Numbered from the stretch's first letter, positions 24,306-32,753 are shown. The stretch: DNA of 34,461 nucleotides from Candidatus Woesearchaeota archaeon (GCA_014729915.1 WJJD01000036.1:1-34461), one strand, 5' to 3'. Made by a program: numbers and translations. Notes: generated by a model not told the origin, from the sequence alone.

Positions 24306-25274
24306 CTAACAACTGTCCTTCTCCAGGATATCAATTTCGTATACTCCTGCATGATTCTGATCAATTCTGAACCAGTCCTGCATGTTCTCAACATTGCAGT
24401 AATCAGTTGTTGTAATATTGTTAAAATAAAGATAATCGATAAGTGTTTTGTTTTTTACAGATAAACCTTGTTTTTGAAAGTCATCAAGGTATACCATGCT
24501 TTCAATGCCCATGCTTGAATTTGATAAATTTCCTGTAAACCTCATTAAAAAACTTGGAGCATCAGTAGAAGTAATATAATAAGAATTATTCAGATGAGTT
24601 TTAAGATTTGTTGTGTCATTTGTTGAATCATCAACAAAGTCAGAAAAAGTTGTTGGGAATATCAGGTTAGAAACTTTATCATCTGAATGTACTGTGTATA
24701 ACGGATCCTCAAAACCCGTTACATTTATGATAGTTCTAAAGGTTTTATTATATGCCCATACTGCAAGATCTTTTTTATCACTTATATTTATAGTTGCATC
24801 AAATATTATTTTTACAGTATAGAAAGAATTCATTTCAAGATCAATATTTCTTGGGTAAAGATTTACCTCAATATTTAGTTTTTCAGATTCTTCATTAATT
24901 CTGGAAAGCCAGGAAGTTATATCTGCACCATGACCTTCCTGCTTCATAATATTTATTTCTGTTCCGTTTGCAGTTCCGTTTTCAAAGATTTCTGAAAAAA
25001 TTGAATCTAAATCCTGGATAAATCCTTTTTTTATTCTTATATATTTTTGGAGACTTAATAGGGATCTATACCCTCCGATAAACATCTCTCGCTGCATATC
25101 ATTCTCAAAATCATCCACAAAATTATTCATTGTTCTGATTCGTGTAGAAATGGCATAACTCTTTTCTCTGTACCTGTTTGGATTTCTGGTACTTACTGCA
25201 ATAACAATAAATATTACCAGAAATACTGCAATAAAAGTAAAAAATACTCCCTTTTTGTTATTAATTATTTCCAT
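24306..25274 (-). CDS. Pilin-like protein with KKGVFFT signal
   Basis: This 322-aa protein starts MEIINNKKGVFFTFIAVFLV, with a hydrophobic helix at about 10-27. The exposed domain has about ten N-x-S/T sequons (for example NGT, NIS, NVT, NLS), which suggests N-glycosylation. It has Cys at 298 and 322, the latter being the last residue. Its start overlaps the vWA adhesin gene by 10 nt. It is the last gene of the five-gene minus operon starting at 31002. Its role is inferred from context. Confidence 0.8.
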   Translation of the reverse strand: MEIINNKKGVFFTFIAVFLVIFIVIAVSTRNPNRYREKSYAISTRIRTMNNFVDDFENDMQREMFIGGYRSLLSLQKYIRIKKGFIQDLDSIFSEIFENGTANGTEINIMKQEGHGADITSWLSRINEESEKLNIEVNLYPRNIDLEMNSFYTVKIIFDATINISDKKDLAVWAYNKTFRTIINVTGFEDPLYTVHSDDKVSNLIFPTTFSDFVDDSTNDTTNLKTHLNNSYYITSTDAPSFLMRFTGNLSNSSMGIESMVYLDDFQKQGLSVKNKTLIDYLYFNNITTTDYCNVENMQDWFRIDQNHAGVYEIDILEKDSC

Positions 25275-28200
25275 ACCCTCACCTCAGCTATTGCAGGACC
25301 CCAGGGGTAAGGAATTTTTCCGACAGATAAAGCACCGATAATAAAATTCTTTTCTTCAAGATCAACAAATATTCGTCCGTTGTCATCAAGGTCAAGCTGG
25401 TTGAGAAGCCTGTACATTGCATCATCATAGGTGTCATTCTGATCAAACTGATAAGTTCCGGATTGAATTGCTGAAAAACTGTAATTACATTTTTTTCCCC
25501 CGGTATAGTCAGGCGGAACAGCAACTGTTGTATTTTTTTTATTTTCAAACTCAACATACCAGGTGCATCCGACTGCTTTTTCAAGCACATCACTGTAAGA
25601 AACAGAAGACTTTAACAAAGCATTATAAATTAAGGTATTATTTTCTGAGCATCCTGTCATGTTTTCATAACTGTCTCCTGTCCTGATACTAATCTGATTT
25701 GTTCCGTTTGTTAGATCTAGATAGGCAATATTTACAATAAAAGGATCTCCAAGTGTTGTGTAATCCTGATTAAAATAACTTAGATTATACACCAGATTAT
25801 TATTCACAACAAGTTCATCAGTCCAGTGCTCAGAAGAATATGAAGTTACTCTTGCGTTTGAAATTCTTATATTATTTGGTATGGTTATATTACTGCTGCA
25901 GTTAACTAAAGGTTCTTCAACAACAACAGATATCTCCCCAAACTCCGGTGGCTCACTAAGCGGAGTATAATTTATCTGGATGTAGGAATCACCATACAGT
26001 TTACTATTTGATAAATTTCCCTGAACCTCGATAGTTTGTGCATGTCTGCTGGCTGAAACAATTTGGGAAGCTACATCAGAATAAAATTCCTGTAAAGCAG
26101 TTATATTATCACTTTTTGAAAAAATACCTTCACCGCAGTTAGCAATTCCCTGTAAAGTCAGTTCATCAGCTTCATCACTGTATCCTACTGCATAAACAGT
26201 AATTCCGTAATTTTCCCTTGCATCACACGCAGCCTGAACAGCATCGTCACTGTCAGTATCTGAATATCCATCCCCGTCAAGATCTCCGGTTATTCCTTGT
26301 TCACTGCAGTCTATATTTGCCTGGCCGTCTGTCATGACCATCATTGCTTTATCCCTGGAATCATTCAATGTTATTAATTTGAGATCAAATTTTGCGGACT
26401 TGTCTGAATTAGATAGATCAACTGCAATAACATTATTTCCCTGGAGAAAATAATTTTTTGAAATACTTTTTCCATGAATATTCCAATACTCTCCCTGATG
26501 TTCCATCGGATCAGAATCAATTATATTTCCATTAAGATATACTATAGCATTATCATCTGAGAGTACATTAAGCACTCCTTTTTTAACATCAGTTATATCG
26601 TCTATAGTAAAATTCTTCCTGAAATAATAATGATTTGTAAGATTAGAGATTTTTAACTGGATATTGTCAAAATACCACTTACCTTCATCATCATTATCAT
26701 CTCGTTTGAGTTTTCCTCCTAAACTCAAATAATAAATACCAGGACCCTCGATCCAGTCTTCAATATATTGGGAAAATGAATCTGATTCATCACCATCCGG
26801 ATCCTCATCAGTATAGATTTCAAAGGAGTCATCAGAAGGATCCATCCCTGAATCTTGATTTTCCCCTAGATAGTGCACACCAGAAAAAGATGAATTCCAT
26901 ACAGATTTTACCCAGACTTGATCCTGGGAACCGAACGTTGATCTGTCATCCCACCACCAGTCAAAAGATATTGTTGCCCTGCCGTTTTCAGAATCAAGTA
27001 TCTCATAAATCTGTTGAGTTATATTTATCTCGATACCATAAGCTCCGGAAACATCATTATCATTATCCCTTGAATCAATACTTAATCTTCCGTTTAAAAT
27101 CCCTTCAAAGTCAACAGATGAAGAATATTCAAAAACACCTGATGAATAATCCCAGCCGTCATTTCCCTGATTTATTCCGAATGTGTTTGCTGTACTGTTT
27201 AAAATTGATGAAGAGAAATCATTGGGGGGACCTGAATTGTCATTCTGATGTTCCCACAGGTTAGCATAAACTATTCCTGTTCTTGAGCCAGTAAATTTCA
27301 ATTCAATATTATCAAACATCCAGTAACCGTCATCATCACTGTCATCTCGTTTGAGTTTTCCTCCTAAACTCAGATAATAAATACCAGGACCCTCGATCCA
27401 ATTACCGATTGATTGTGAAAAAGATCTTTGCCCAGTATCACCATCAGGATCTTCATCAGCGTATATCTCATTTGTTGAATCAGATGGGTTATGACCTGAA
27501 TCATAACCACTGCCAAGGTAATGCACACCAGAAAAAGATGAATTCCATGCAGCCTTTACCCATACCTCGTCCTGGGAGCCGAACCAGCTGTGCTCATCCC
27601 ACCACCAGTCAAAAGAAACTATAGCCTGACCATTATTTGATAAAAGATCATACATTTCCTGGGTTACATTAATCTCGATACCATAAGCTCCTGACACATC
27701 ATCTCCTGTACTCAATGAATCGATCCTTATCCTTGTAGAATACATATCAAATGCTACACTTCCTGAATAATCAAAAACACCTGATGAATAATCCCAGCCG
27801 TCATTTCCCTGATTTATCCCGAATGTATTTGCCGTGGTGTTTAAAATTCCTGAAGAAAAATCATTGGGAGGTCCAAATGTGTCTGATTGATGCTCCCATA
27901 AATTTCCGTATAATGATGGTGCAGAAAGATCATTACCTAATTGTGTATCCACATATGGCTCATAAATATAACTATTTGTGCTTCCTAATATCGCAGAACC
28001 TGTGTTCCATGTTGAATCATTAAATCCCAATTCATACCATATATCTCCTTTTGTATCATTTGGAGGAAAACTATAAAAATAGTTGTTGTTATATTTCCAT
28101 AATGAACCATTTGAGATAACTTCAGTTCTTATGATAGAATCAGTTAATATATCTCTTGCAGAATTAATCCCGCAGCAGATGCATGTGTTTCCGTCTGCTT

Positions 28201-29671
28201 CATAACCTGATTCAGGACTTGAATTTCCGATTGTCTGATACAGCTTTGAAATATTTGTTGTTGGAGCTACAGTCTCAGAGTCATGGGTGACAGCTTCATA
28301 AGAGATTAAACCAACCTCATTTCCAGTTATATTTATTATATTTTCAGCAAAATCCTTGTCGAGGCATTTTGCAACACTTAACCGTGATGTAGAAAGCTCA
28401 CCTAAATTAGCATCATCACAGTTTCTTTTTGTTCCTGTATTACTGTTATCCATTCTCCTGTCCATGCTTCCGGAAATATCAGTAATTAATGCAACATCTG
28501 CATTGCCTTCATAAATATAGCCAAAACTGACATTTTCAAAACCTAATCTGATCGGAACAGTTTTTGAATCTAATGAAGAATATGAAAGATCTGTCAGGTT
28601 ATTATCTTTAAGTGTTATGTTTTCTTCACCGGTTAAGTTTTTTAGTTTTAGAACCGTTGTGTTTCCGATAGTTAAGTACAGAGTGTTGTTTGAACTGTTT
28701 GATTGATTTGCAAAATAATGAAGAAAAACTTCTAATGATTCAAGGTCTCCGGGCACATAAAAAGAAGAATATAAATTTACAATTCCCTTAATTTCAGGAA
28801 ATGAGTATTTGTCTCTTCCTGATTCTGTTTCGATGTTCATTGTATTTGTCTTATATGTTACCCTGAAAAATCCTCCACCGACATATGAGTCTCCCATTTC
28901 ACAATTAAAAACAATTGAAAAATTATTTTTTGCACCAGGAGTTATATTGTTAAGACACTCTGATATATTCCAGGAATCCGCACTCATTGATCCTGTTCCT
29001 GGATTAAATACTCCCTGGCACTGATCATCATTTATAAAAATTTTAAATAATCCTCCAGAATCAAGCTCAACATAAAGTTCAGATAAACTTGCATTTTCCG
29101 GAATATTATCAATATATCCTGAAATATTCCCCTGTCCTACAAATCCACCAAAATAAAGGTATGAAGAAAATGTCTTTTCATTAATACCTTCAAGATAAAC
29201 CTTCGATGTTGCTCCTTTTAATGGTTTGAATTTCTCAAATCCTGAAACCATTCTTCTGTATGATATTAAATCATCAATTCTACCTGATTTAGAATCATTT
29301 GAAATAACTATTTCATCATTTACAAGAATCTGCATTCCGAATTTTTCAGGTATTATTTTTTCAGTGAGTATTTTTGAAAGATTATTGGAAAGTTCAGTTT
29401 TATTTAATACATAAAATTCACTGATCTGCTCTATAACAGAATTATTGATGTTTGTAATATTGCCATTTTTAATCAGACTCTTAACATATGAATCATTTAT
29501 CTCATTAATTTTTAAGTTTGCAAGGCTGTTTACAATATCTTTGGAATAATAATTCATCTGTAAAGAGCTTTGTTCTTCAATAAAAAATGAGAAAATCAAA
29601 ATTAAGCTTGAGGCTAACAAAATCCCAGCAAATAGTCCGTCAATTGTAAAAAACATGCTTTTTTTTTTCAT
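25265..29671 (-). CDS. Giant vWA adhesin with nested jelly-roll insertions
   Basis: This 1468-aa protein starts MKKKSMFFTIDGLFAGILLA (anchor about 12-31). A beta-rich region (180-380) precedes a vWA domain opening at DISGS (398-402). That vWA domain is split. After CICCGINSARDIL (497-509) comes the first half of a CBM-like jelly roll (WKYNNNYF, NDSTWNTG, about 522-586), then two tandem copies of a 214-residue domain (about 590-1010), then the jelly roll's second half (HYYFRKNFTI, IVYLNGN, about 1014-1104). The vWA domain resumes with AMMVMTDGQANIDC (about 1109). A DGDGYSDTDSDD loop, inside the vWA, may bind Ca. Dozens of N-x-S/T sequons are present. The ATG at 29671 forms an ATGA overlap with the previous stop. 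It is a likely adhesin. Confidence 0.85.
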   Translation of the reverse strand: MKKKSMFFTIDGLFAGILLASSLILIFSFFIEEQSSLQMNYYSKDIVNSLANLKINEINDSYVKSLIKNGNITNINNSVIEQISEFYVLNKTELSNNLSKILTEKIIPEKFGMQILVNDEIVISNDSKSGRIDDLISYRRMVSGFEKFKPLKGATSKVYLEGINEKTFSSYLYFGGFVGQGNISGYIDNIPENASLSELYVELDSGGLFKIFINDDQCQGVFNPGTGSMSADSWNISECLNNITPGAKNNFSIVFNCEMGDSYVGGGFFRVTYKTNTMNIETESGRDKYSFPEIKGIVNLYSSFYVPGDLESLEVFLHYFANQSNSSNNTLYLTIGNTTVLKLKNLTGEENITLKDNNLTDLSYSSLDSKTVPIRLGFENVSFGYIYEGNADVALITDISGSMDRRMDNSNTGTKRNCDDANLGELSTSRLSVAKCLDKDFAENIINITGNEVGLISYEAVTHDSETVAPTTNISKLYQTIGNSSPESGYEADGNTCICCGINSARDILTDSIIRTEVISNGSLWKYNNNYFYSFPPNDTKGDIWYELGFNDSTWNTGSAILGSTNSYIYEPYVDTQLGNDLSAPSLYGNLWEHQSDTFGPPNDFSSGILNTTANTFGINQGNDGWDYSSGVFDYSGSVAFDMYSTRIRIDSLSTGDDVSGAYGIEINVTQEMYDLLSNNGQAIVSFDWWWDEHSWFGSQDEVWVKAAWNSSFSGVHYLGSGYDSGHNPSDSTNEIYADEDPDGDTGQRSFSQSIGNWIEGPGIYYLSLGGKLKRDDSDDDGYWMFDNIELKFTGSRTGIVYANLWEHQNDNSGPPNDFSSSILNSTANTFGINQGNDGWDYSSGVFEYSSSVDFEGILNGRLSIDSRDNDNDVSGAYGIEINITQQIYEILDSENGRATISFDWWWDDRSTFGSQDQVWVKSVWNSSFSGVHYLGENQDSGMDPSDDSFEIYTDEDPDGDESDSFSQYIEDWIEGPGIYYLSLGGKLKRDDNDDEGKWYFDNIQLKISNLTNHYYFRKNFTIDDITDVKKGVLNVLSDDNAIVYLNGNIIDSDPMEHQGEYWNIHGKSISKNYFLQGNNVIAVDLSNSDKSAKFDLKLITLNDSRDKAMMVMTDGQANIDCSEQGITGDLDGDGYSDTDSDDAVQAACDARENYGITVYAVGYSDEADELTLQGIANCGEGIFSKSDNITALQEFYSDVASQIVSASRHAQTIEVQGNLSNSKLYGDSYIQINYTPLSEPPEFGEISVVVEEPLVNCSSNITIPNNIRISNARVTSYSSEHWTDELVVNNNLVYNLSYFNQDYTTLGDPFIVNIAYLDLTNGTNQISIRTGDSYENMTGCSENNTLIYNALLKSSVSYSDVLEKAVGCTWYVEFENKKNTTVAVPPDYTGGKKCNYSFSAIQSGTYQFDQNDTYDDAMYRLLNQLDLDDNGRIFVDLEEKNFIIGALSVGKIPYPWGPAIAEVRVWK
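26642..27904 (-). repeat. Two tandem ~642-bp coding repeats in the vWA adhesin
   Basis: The copies (about 27904-27263 and 27262-26642) each encode NLWEHQ, GPPNDFSS, NTFGINQGNDGWDYSSGVF, DVSGAYGIEIN, SFDWWWD, FGSQD, SSFSGVHYLG, EDPDGD, WIEGPGIYYLSLGGKLKRDD and a final FDNI-LK. Long stretches are also nearly identical in DNA, which points to recent duplication or gene conversion. Confidence 0.85.
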
Positions 29672-30210
29672 TCTCGATCCCACAAATAAATGTTCATCTC
29701 AATTATGTTTGAAGTAATATTTCCGTTAATGTTTTTTTTTAAGACAAGATATCTTTTCAGACTTACAAGTTTATCAGGATCCATTGTTTTAAGAGTGTCA
29801 TCAGTTTCACCTGGGTCTCCAAAAAATTTCTGTGTAAGATTAATTGTTCTGTTAACCTGATTTTTAAAAAACACTAAAAAATCATATTTTGTCTGCAACA
29901 GACTTTTTGTATGTTCATAATCAAGCATAGTCAGATTGTAAAACAAAGAAAGTTTTGTCACATTTAGTATATAGTTTCCGTTTGTTATACCGATGCTTAT
30001 TACATTATTTTCATTCCAGGAACCAGGAATTCCCTGACTCATAAGGGATTCAGAAACAGAGTTTAATGATAAAACCATGTCTTTTAATTCATCTTTTTTT
30101 GTATAAGAGTTATCAGACACATATTTTAGTGATATAAGAAAAACAATAAGAAATATAGTGAGACCTAAAATAAAGTCAGTATACCAAATCTGGGCTTTTT
30201 TTTTATCCAT
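29668..30210 (-). CDS. Pilin-like protein with KKAQIWYTDF signal
   Basis: This 180-aa protein starts MDKKKAQIWYTDFILGLTIF, with a hydrophobic helix at about 12-28. KKAQIWYTDF is a recurrent archaeal pilin-like opening, with Asp in place of the usual Glu. There are no Cys. N-x-S/T sequons lie in the exposed part. It starts 1 nt after the upstream stop and overlaps the vWA adhesin start by ATGA, so the two are likely made in a fixed ratio. Confidence 0.82.
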   Translation of the reverse strand: MDKKKAQIWYTDFILGLTIFLIVFLISLKYVSDNSYTKKDELKDMVLSLNSVSESLMSQGIPGSWNENNVISIGITNGNYILNVTKLSLFYNLTMLDYEHTKSLLQTKYDFLVFFKNQVNRTINLTQKFFGDPGETDDTLKTMDPDKLVSLKRYLVLKKNINGNITSNIIEMNIYLWDRE

Positions 30211-30211
30211 G

Positions 30212-30574
30212 TTAACAATTGATGCATACTGTCTGATTTACTTTTCTTATAACATTTATCCCTTTCTGGATAGATCCAGTTGTGTTAGGGATTAATTTTG
30301 CGATATCTCCTTGAGAATAATTTATGATAATAACCCTGTTAGTATTTCTTATATCAAAATATATATTTTCAATATCATTATCAATTAAAAATTCTCTCAT
30401 GTATCCGTTTTTAGCTTCACTTGCCAGGATAAATTCGTTTTGTAAATAATATGAATAATCCTCCATAATTATCCTTTTTTTTTGTTTTGCATCAGTTTCA
30501 ATCCATTCACCGATCATCAGGATAAAGACAAGAGTGATAGTTAAACCTAGGCTTATCATGAAAATGAATTCCAT
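30212..30574 (-). CDS. Pilin-like protein; true start may be an upstream ATA codon
   Basis: From the ATG at 30574 the product is 120 aa (MEFIFMISLGLTITLVFILM) and lacks the basic head seen in its sisters. The frame stays open upstream for six codons reading ATA-K-A-Q-I-S before the Met, which would rebuild KAQISMEF, a textbook archaeal prepilin signal close to QIAMEF in the next gene. The ATA (30592-30590) overlaps the TAA stop of that gene exactly as ATGA junctions do elsewhere in the operon. An ATG changed to ATA, or a non-standard start, would explain this. The exposed domain is 90 residues and ends in a C-x-x-C pair (CINC). Confidence 0.75.
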   Translation of the reverse strand: MEFIFMISLGLTITLVFILMIGEWIETDAKQKKRIIMEDYSYYLQNEFILASEAKNGYMREFLIDNDIENIYFDIRNTNRVIIINYSQGDIAKLIPNTTGSIQKGINVIRKVNQTVCINC

Positions 30575-30588
30575 GCTTATCTGTGCTT

Positions 30589-31002
30589 TTATCCTGAGAT
30601 TGATACTGAATCACCCTGAGCTTCAATAACTATATAATGAAGTCCTGAATTAATTGATATGTTTCCAGTGATGTTAACAAGAGAAGTGAAGACAACTGAA
30701 TGGAGTGTATTATGATGTGTTCTGTAGTGAAAAATCAGTTCTCTCTCTGCAATACTTATATTTTCAATCTTTTCAGGAAACATTACTTTTAATGTTGTTT
30801 TTGATGGTTTTCCAAGATAATAAATTGTTTCTGATTTATCAATCAAGTTCATTCCGATATTTCTGATCTGGTTGACATGAATCTTATCTTTTGTTTCGTG
30901 GGACTGGAGCTGGAAAATTATTAAAAGGGGGATTAGCATCACAAAAACAAAACCAAAGATTACAAGAAATTCCATTGCTATCTGTGACCTCTTTTTTTGC
31001 AT
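30589..31002 (-). CDS. Pilin-like protein with KKRSQIAMEF signal
   Basis: This 137-aa protein starts MQKKRSQIAMEFLVIFGFVF. The basic head, QIAMEF with Glu and the hydrophobic helix (10-29) are the clearest archaeal class III prepilin signal in the window. There are no Cys. It is the first gene of the five-gene minus operon. A TATA box (TTTAAATA at 31027-31034) lies 24 nt before the ATG and no Shine-Dalgarno sequence is seen, so it is leaderless. It is a possible core pilin of the second cluster. Confidence 0.85.
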   Translation of the reverse strand: MQKKRSQIAMEFLVIFGFVFVMLIPLLIIFQLQSHETKDKIHVNQIRNIGMNLIDKSETIYYLGKPSKTTLKVMFPEKIENISIAERELIFHYRTHHNTLHSVVFTSLVNITGNISINSGLHYIVIEAQGDSVSISG

Positions 31003-31026
31003 ACAATAGATTATATCTCAATTATG

Positions 31027-31034
31027 TATTTAAA
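31027..31034 (-). promoter_or_regulatory. TATA box of the second surface operon
   Basis: TTTAAATA on the minus strand lies 24 nt before the ATG at 31002. Confidence 0.55.
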
Positions 31035-31103
31035 GTTTTTTGCTTTGCAAAAATCTTCTGATTTAAATTTATTCCAGGATAGTTTAAAAAAAGACTCAGA
31101 AAT

Positions 31104-32096
31104 TTATTTTTTAAAAAGTCTTTTCCAGGGAATACCGACAAAGCATAAGAAAAATAATCCAAGACCCGTCCTTATCAGATCTTTTGTTCTGATAAGAATG
31201 CTTATGGCAAGACCAATTGCCCTGTTTAATCCAAGGGCTCCCAAAACCGATACTTGACCGGCTTCAAGAACTCCAAGAGCCATTGGAACAGGCATAGAAT
31301 ACGATACTGCGACAAGCGCAAGGACAAGAAATATTTCAGTTAAGCTTGCACTGTATCCAAACATAGACAAAACTGTCCTGTATTCCATAAACATTAATAT
31401 CCATAAAATGATATTTATTATTATTGCCTTTAGAAAAGTGGTTTTACTGTATTTAAAAAAGTCAAAAACATGTTTCTCAACAGTAACAACTTCTTTTTCA
31501 AATTTTTTCAACCAGTTAATTTTATTAAATCGGAAAAATTTAAAGAGCTTTGAAAGTGTCGGTTTTTGAGTTATTATTCTGTAATAAAAAGAAAGTATAA
31601 GCAATCCAGGTATAAGAACTACTAATAAAAATATGAGCTTCTGCTGAGAGGACAATGAGAAATTTATAAAAAGCAGAATAAAGCCAATAAAAGCAAAAAA
31701 TGCATCAGTTGTAACACTCATTGACTTATCAATTAATATTGAGGAAATACCTTTTTTAAAACTGATACTGTGTTTTTTAAGGCACAATGCTTTAACAGGC
31801 TCTCCACCGATATGTGCCTGCGGGCTTAGATAACCTGTTGCATAACCTATCTCATGGTACATAAGTAATTTGTGAAACGGAACAAAAATATTTTGAGCCT
31901 TTAAGATAAGCTTCCATCTTAATACAAGCAAAAGCTCAATACAAGATACAATAAAGATATATCTTACAACCAAGGGAATAGATGCATGATCAAAAACATC
32001 AAGAACTTCTTTTACAGGTATTCTTGAATAAACTATGGCAAGTAAAGCCAGACCTATAGATATAGAAACAATAAAGAATAATACTTTCTTATTCAT
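31104..32096 (-). CDS. Flippase-like (LPG synthase TM / UPF0104) membrane protein
   Basis: This 330-aa polytopic protein has about eight membrane helices. It carries the UPF0104 signature GGEPVKALCLKKHSISFKKG (near 97-116), followed by SSILIDKSMSV, and a conserved C-terminal PVPMALGVLEAGQ. The family includes the membrane part of lysyl-phosphatidylglycerol synthase and is thought to move or bind polar lipids; archaeal members often sit with glycosylation genes. It is monocistronic, with TATA box TTTAAATA (32117-32124) 20 nt upstream. It precedes the second pilin operon in the same direction with a 101-nt gap and separate promoters. Confidence 0.88.
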   Translation of the reverse strand: MNKKVLFFIVSISIGLALLAIVYSRIPVKEVLDVFDHASIPLVVRYIFIVSCIELLLVLRWKLILKAQNIFVPFHKLLMYHEIGYATGYLSPQAHIGGEPVKALCLKKHSISFKKGISSILIDKSMSVTTDAFFAFIGFILLFINFSLSSQQKLIFLLVVLIPGLLILSFYYRIITQKPTLSKLFKFFRFNKINWLKKFEKEVVTVEKHVFDFFKYSKTTFLKAIIINIILWILMFMEYRTVLSMFGYSASLTEIFLVLALVAVSYSMPVPMALGVLEAGQVSVLGALGLNRAIGLAISILIRTKDLIRTGLGLFFLCFVGIPWKRLFKK

Positions 32097-32116
32097 GCAG
32101 TTGATAAAAAAAATAG

Positions 32117-32124
32117 TATTTAAA
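32117..32124 (-). promoter_or_regulatory. TATA box of the flippase-like gene
   Basis: TTTAAATA on the minus strand ends 20 nt before the ATG at 32096. Confidence 0.45.
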
Positions 32125-32207
32125 AGTTTAATCTTTGAATCTTTTTTTTATATTTCAAACAGATCTATTAAAAAAATAATCCTGTCAAGCCCACGAAAAA
32201 GATCAAC

Positions 32208-32295
32208 CGCGCCCGAGGAGATTCGAACTCCCGGCCTTTACCTGGCTCCTTGAAAATAGGAGGGTACCGCTCTATCCAAACTGAGCTACGGGCGC
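32208..32295 (-). tRNA. tRNA-Arg(CCT) with a 13-nt intron
   Basis: The 88-nt gene folds into a full cloverleaf. The acceptor is GCGCCCG with CGGGCGC, with discriminator G at 32208. The D arm is GCTC/GAGC, the anticodon stem GTACC/GGTAA (one mismatch), and the T arm GGGAG-TTCGAAT-CTCCT. The anticodon CCT is at 32260-32258. A 13-nt intron (32256-32244) sits at the canonical 37/38 site. It forms a bulge-helix-bulge: helix CTCC/GGAG between 3-nt bulges TAT and CCA, each cut after the second base. The spliced length is 75 nt. CCA is not encoded. Confidence 0.92.
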
Positions 32296-32397
32296 ATATT
32301 GTAATCTCTAAAAAACCTGATATTATTTAAAAATTTAATCAAAAACCGCTTTTTTCGACACTTACACTCTAATCCTAATCAAAATCTTCTAAAAGTT

Positions 32398-32443
32398 CAT
32401 TTTCCACCAGTCTTTGACTGGTGGTTAAATGTTGTGGAAAATG
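32398..32443. repeat. Nested inverted repeats (hairpin) in intergenic region
   Basis: The outer arms CATTTTCCAC (32398-32407) and GTGGAAAATG (32434-32443) enclose a hairpin, CCACCAGTC-ttt-GACTGGTGG (32404-32424). The CCAC bases are used by both stems, so the two folds exclude each other. Together with the tandem repeat and the three-way junction, it fills much of the 489-nt gap after the tRNA. Confidence 0.65.
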
Positions 32444-32446
32444 AAG

Positions 32447-32544
32447 TCTGTCATTCCCACAGGTCATTCCTTGACTTCAGAAGCAAGTTCTGAACTCTGT
32501 CATTCCCACAGGTCATTCCTTGACTTCAGAAGCAAGTTCTGAAG
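32447..32544. repeat. Two tandem 49-bp repeats, each with a hairpin
   Basis: The unit begins TCTGTCATTCCCACAGGTCA, at 32447 and again at 32496, with only the last base differing. Each copy contains ACTTCAGAA-gcaag-TTCTGAA, an 8-9 bp palindrome. There is no reading frame of note. Confidence 0.85.
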
Positions 32545-32549
32545 TTACT

Positions 32550-32613
32550 GAAAACGACCTTCGCCCGTAGGGCGAGCATGCCACTGGTCTCTGACCAGTG
32601 GTGGTCGGTTTTC
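32550..32613 (+). other. Predicted three-way-junction structure, possible ncRNA
   Basis: The outer stem GAAAAC-GACC (32550-32559) pairs with GGTC-G-GTTTTC (32603-32613, one bulged G). It encloses two perfect hairpins: CGCCC-gta-GGGCG (32562-32574) and CCACTGGTC-tct-GACCAGTGG (32581-32601). The stems are GC-rich in an AT-rich genome. It could be a structured RNA or a palindromic mobile repeat; the strand is uncertain. The remaining sequence up to 32750 holds only weak inverted matches (AAGCCT/AGGCTT). Confidence 0.5.
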
Positions 32614-32753
32614 GCTTAACATTTTGATAAAGCTGTCTAAGCCTCAGCTAACTCTCTTTCTCCAATAATAGGACTACTCCATGGGTTCTTCACAGGCTGT
32701 TTAGGCTTTTGAAACAAGAAAAATATCCTGAATTTATAAACTTACCAGAAAAA

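Noticed and set aside
26776-27624. Long open frames on the plus strand opposite the vWA adhesin
   Set aside because: His- and Gln-rich composition typical of antisense shadows, no promoter or start signal, and the repeat in them mirrors the minus-strand coding repeat.
32208-32295. Reading the tRNA as tRNA-Lys(TTT) using the CTCCT/AGGAG stem, or as a class II tRNA
   Set aside because: That stem leaves six extra bases after the D arm and an unsuitable C37. The intron model gives a standard 75-nt tRNA with a canonical bulge-helix-bulge.
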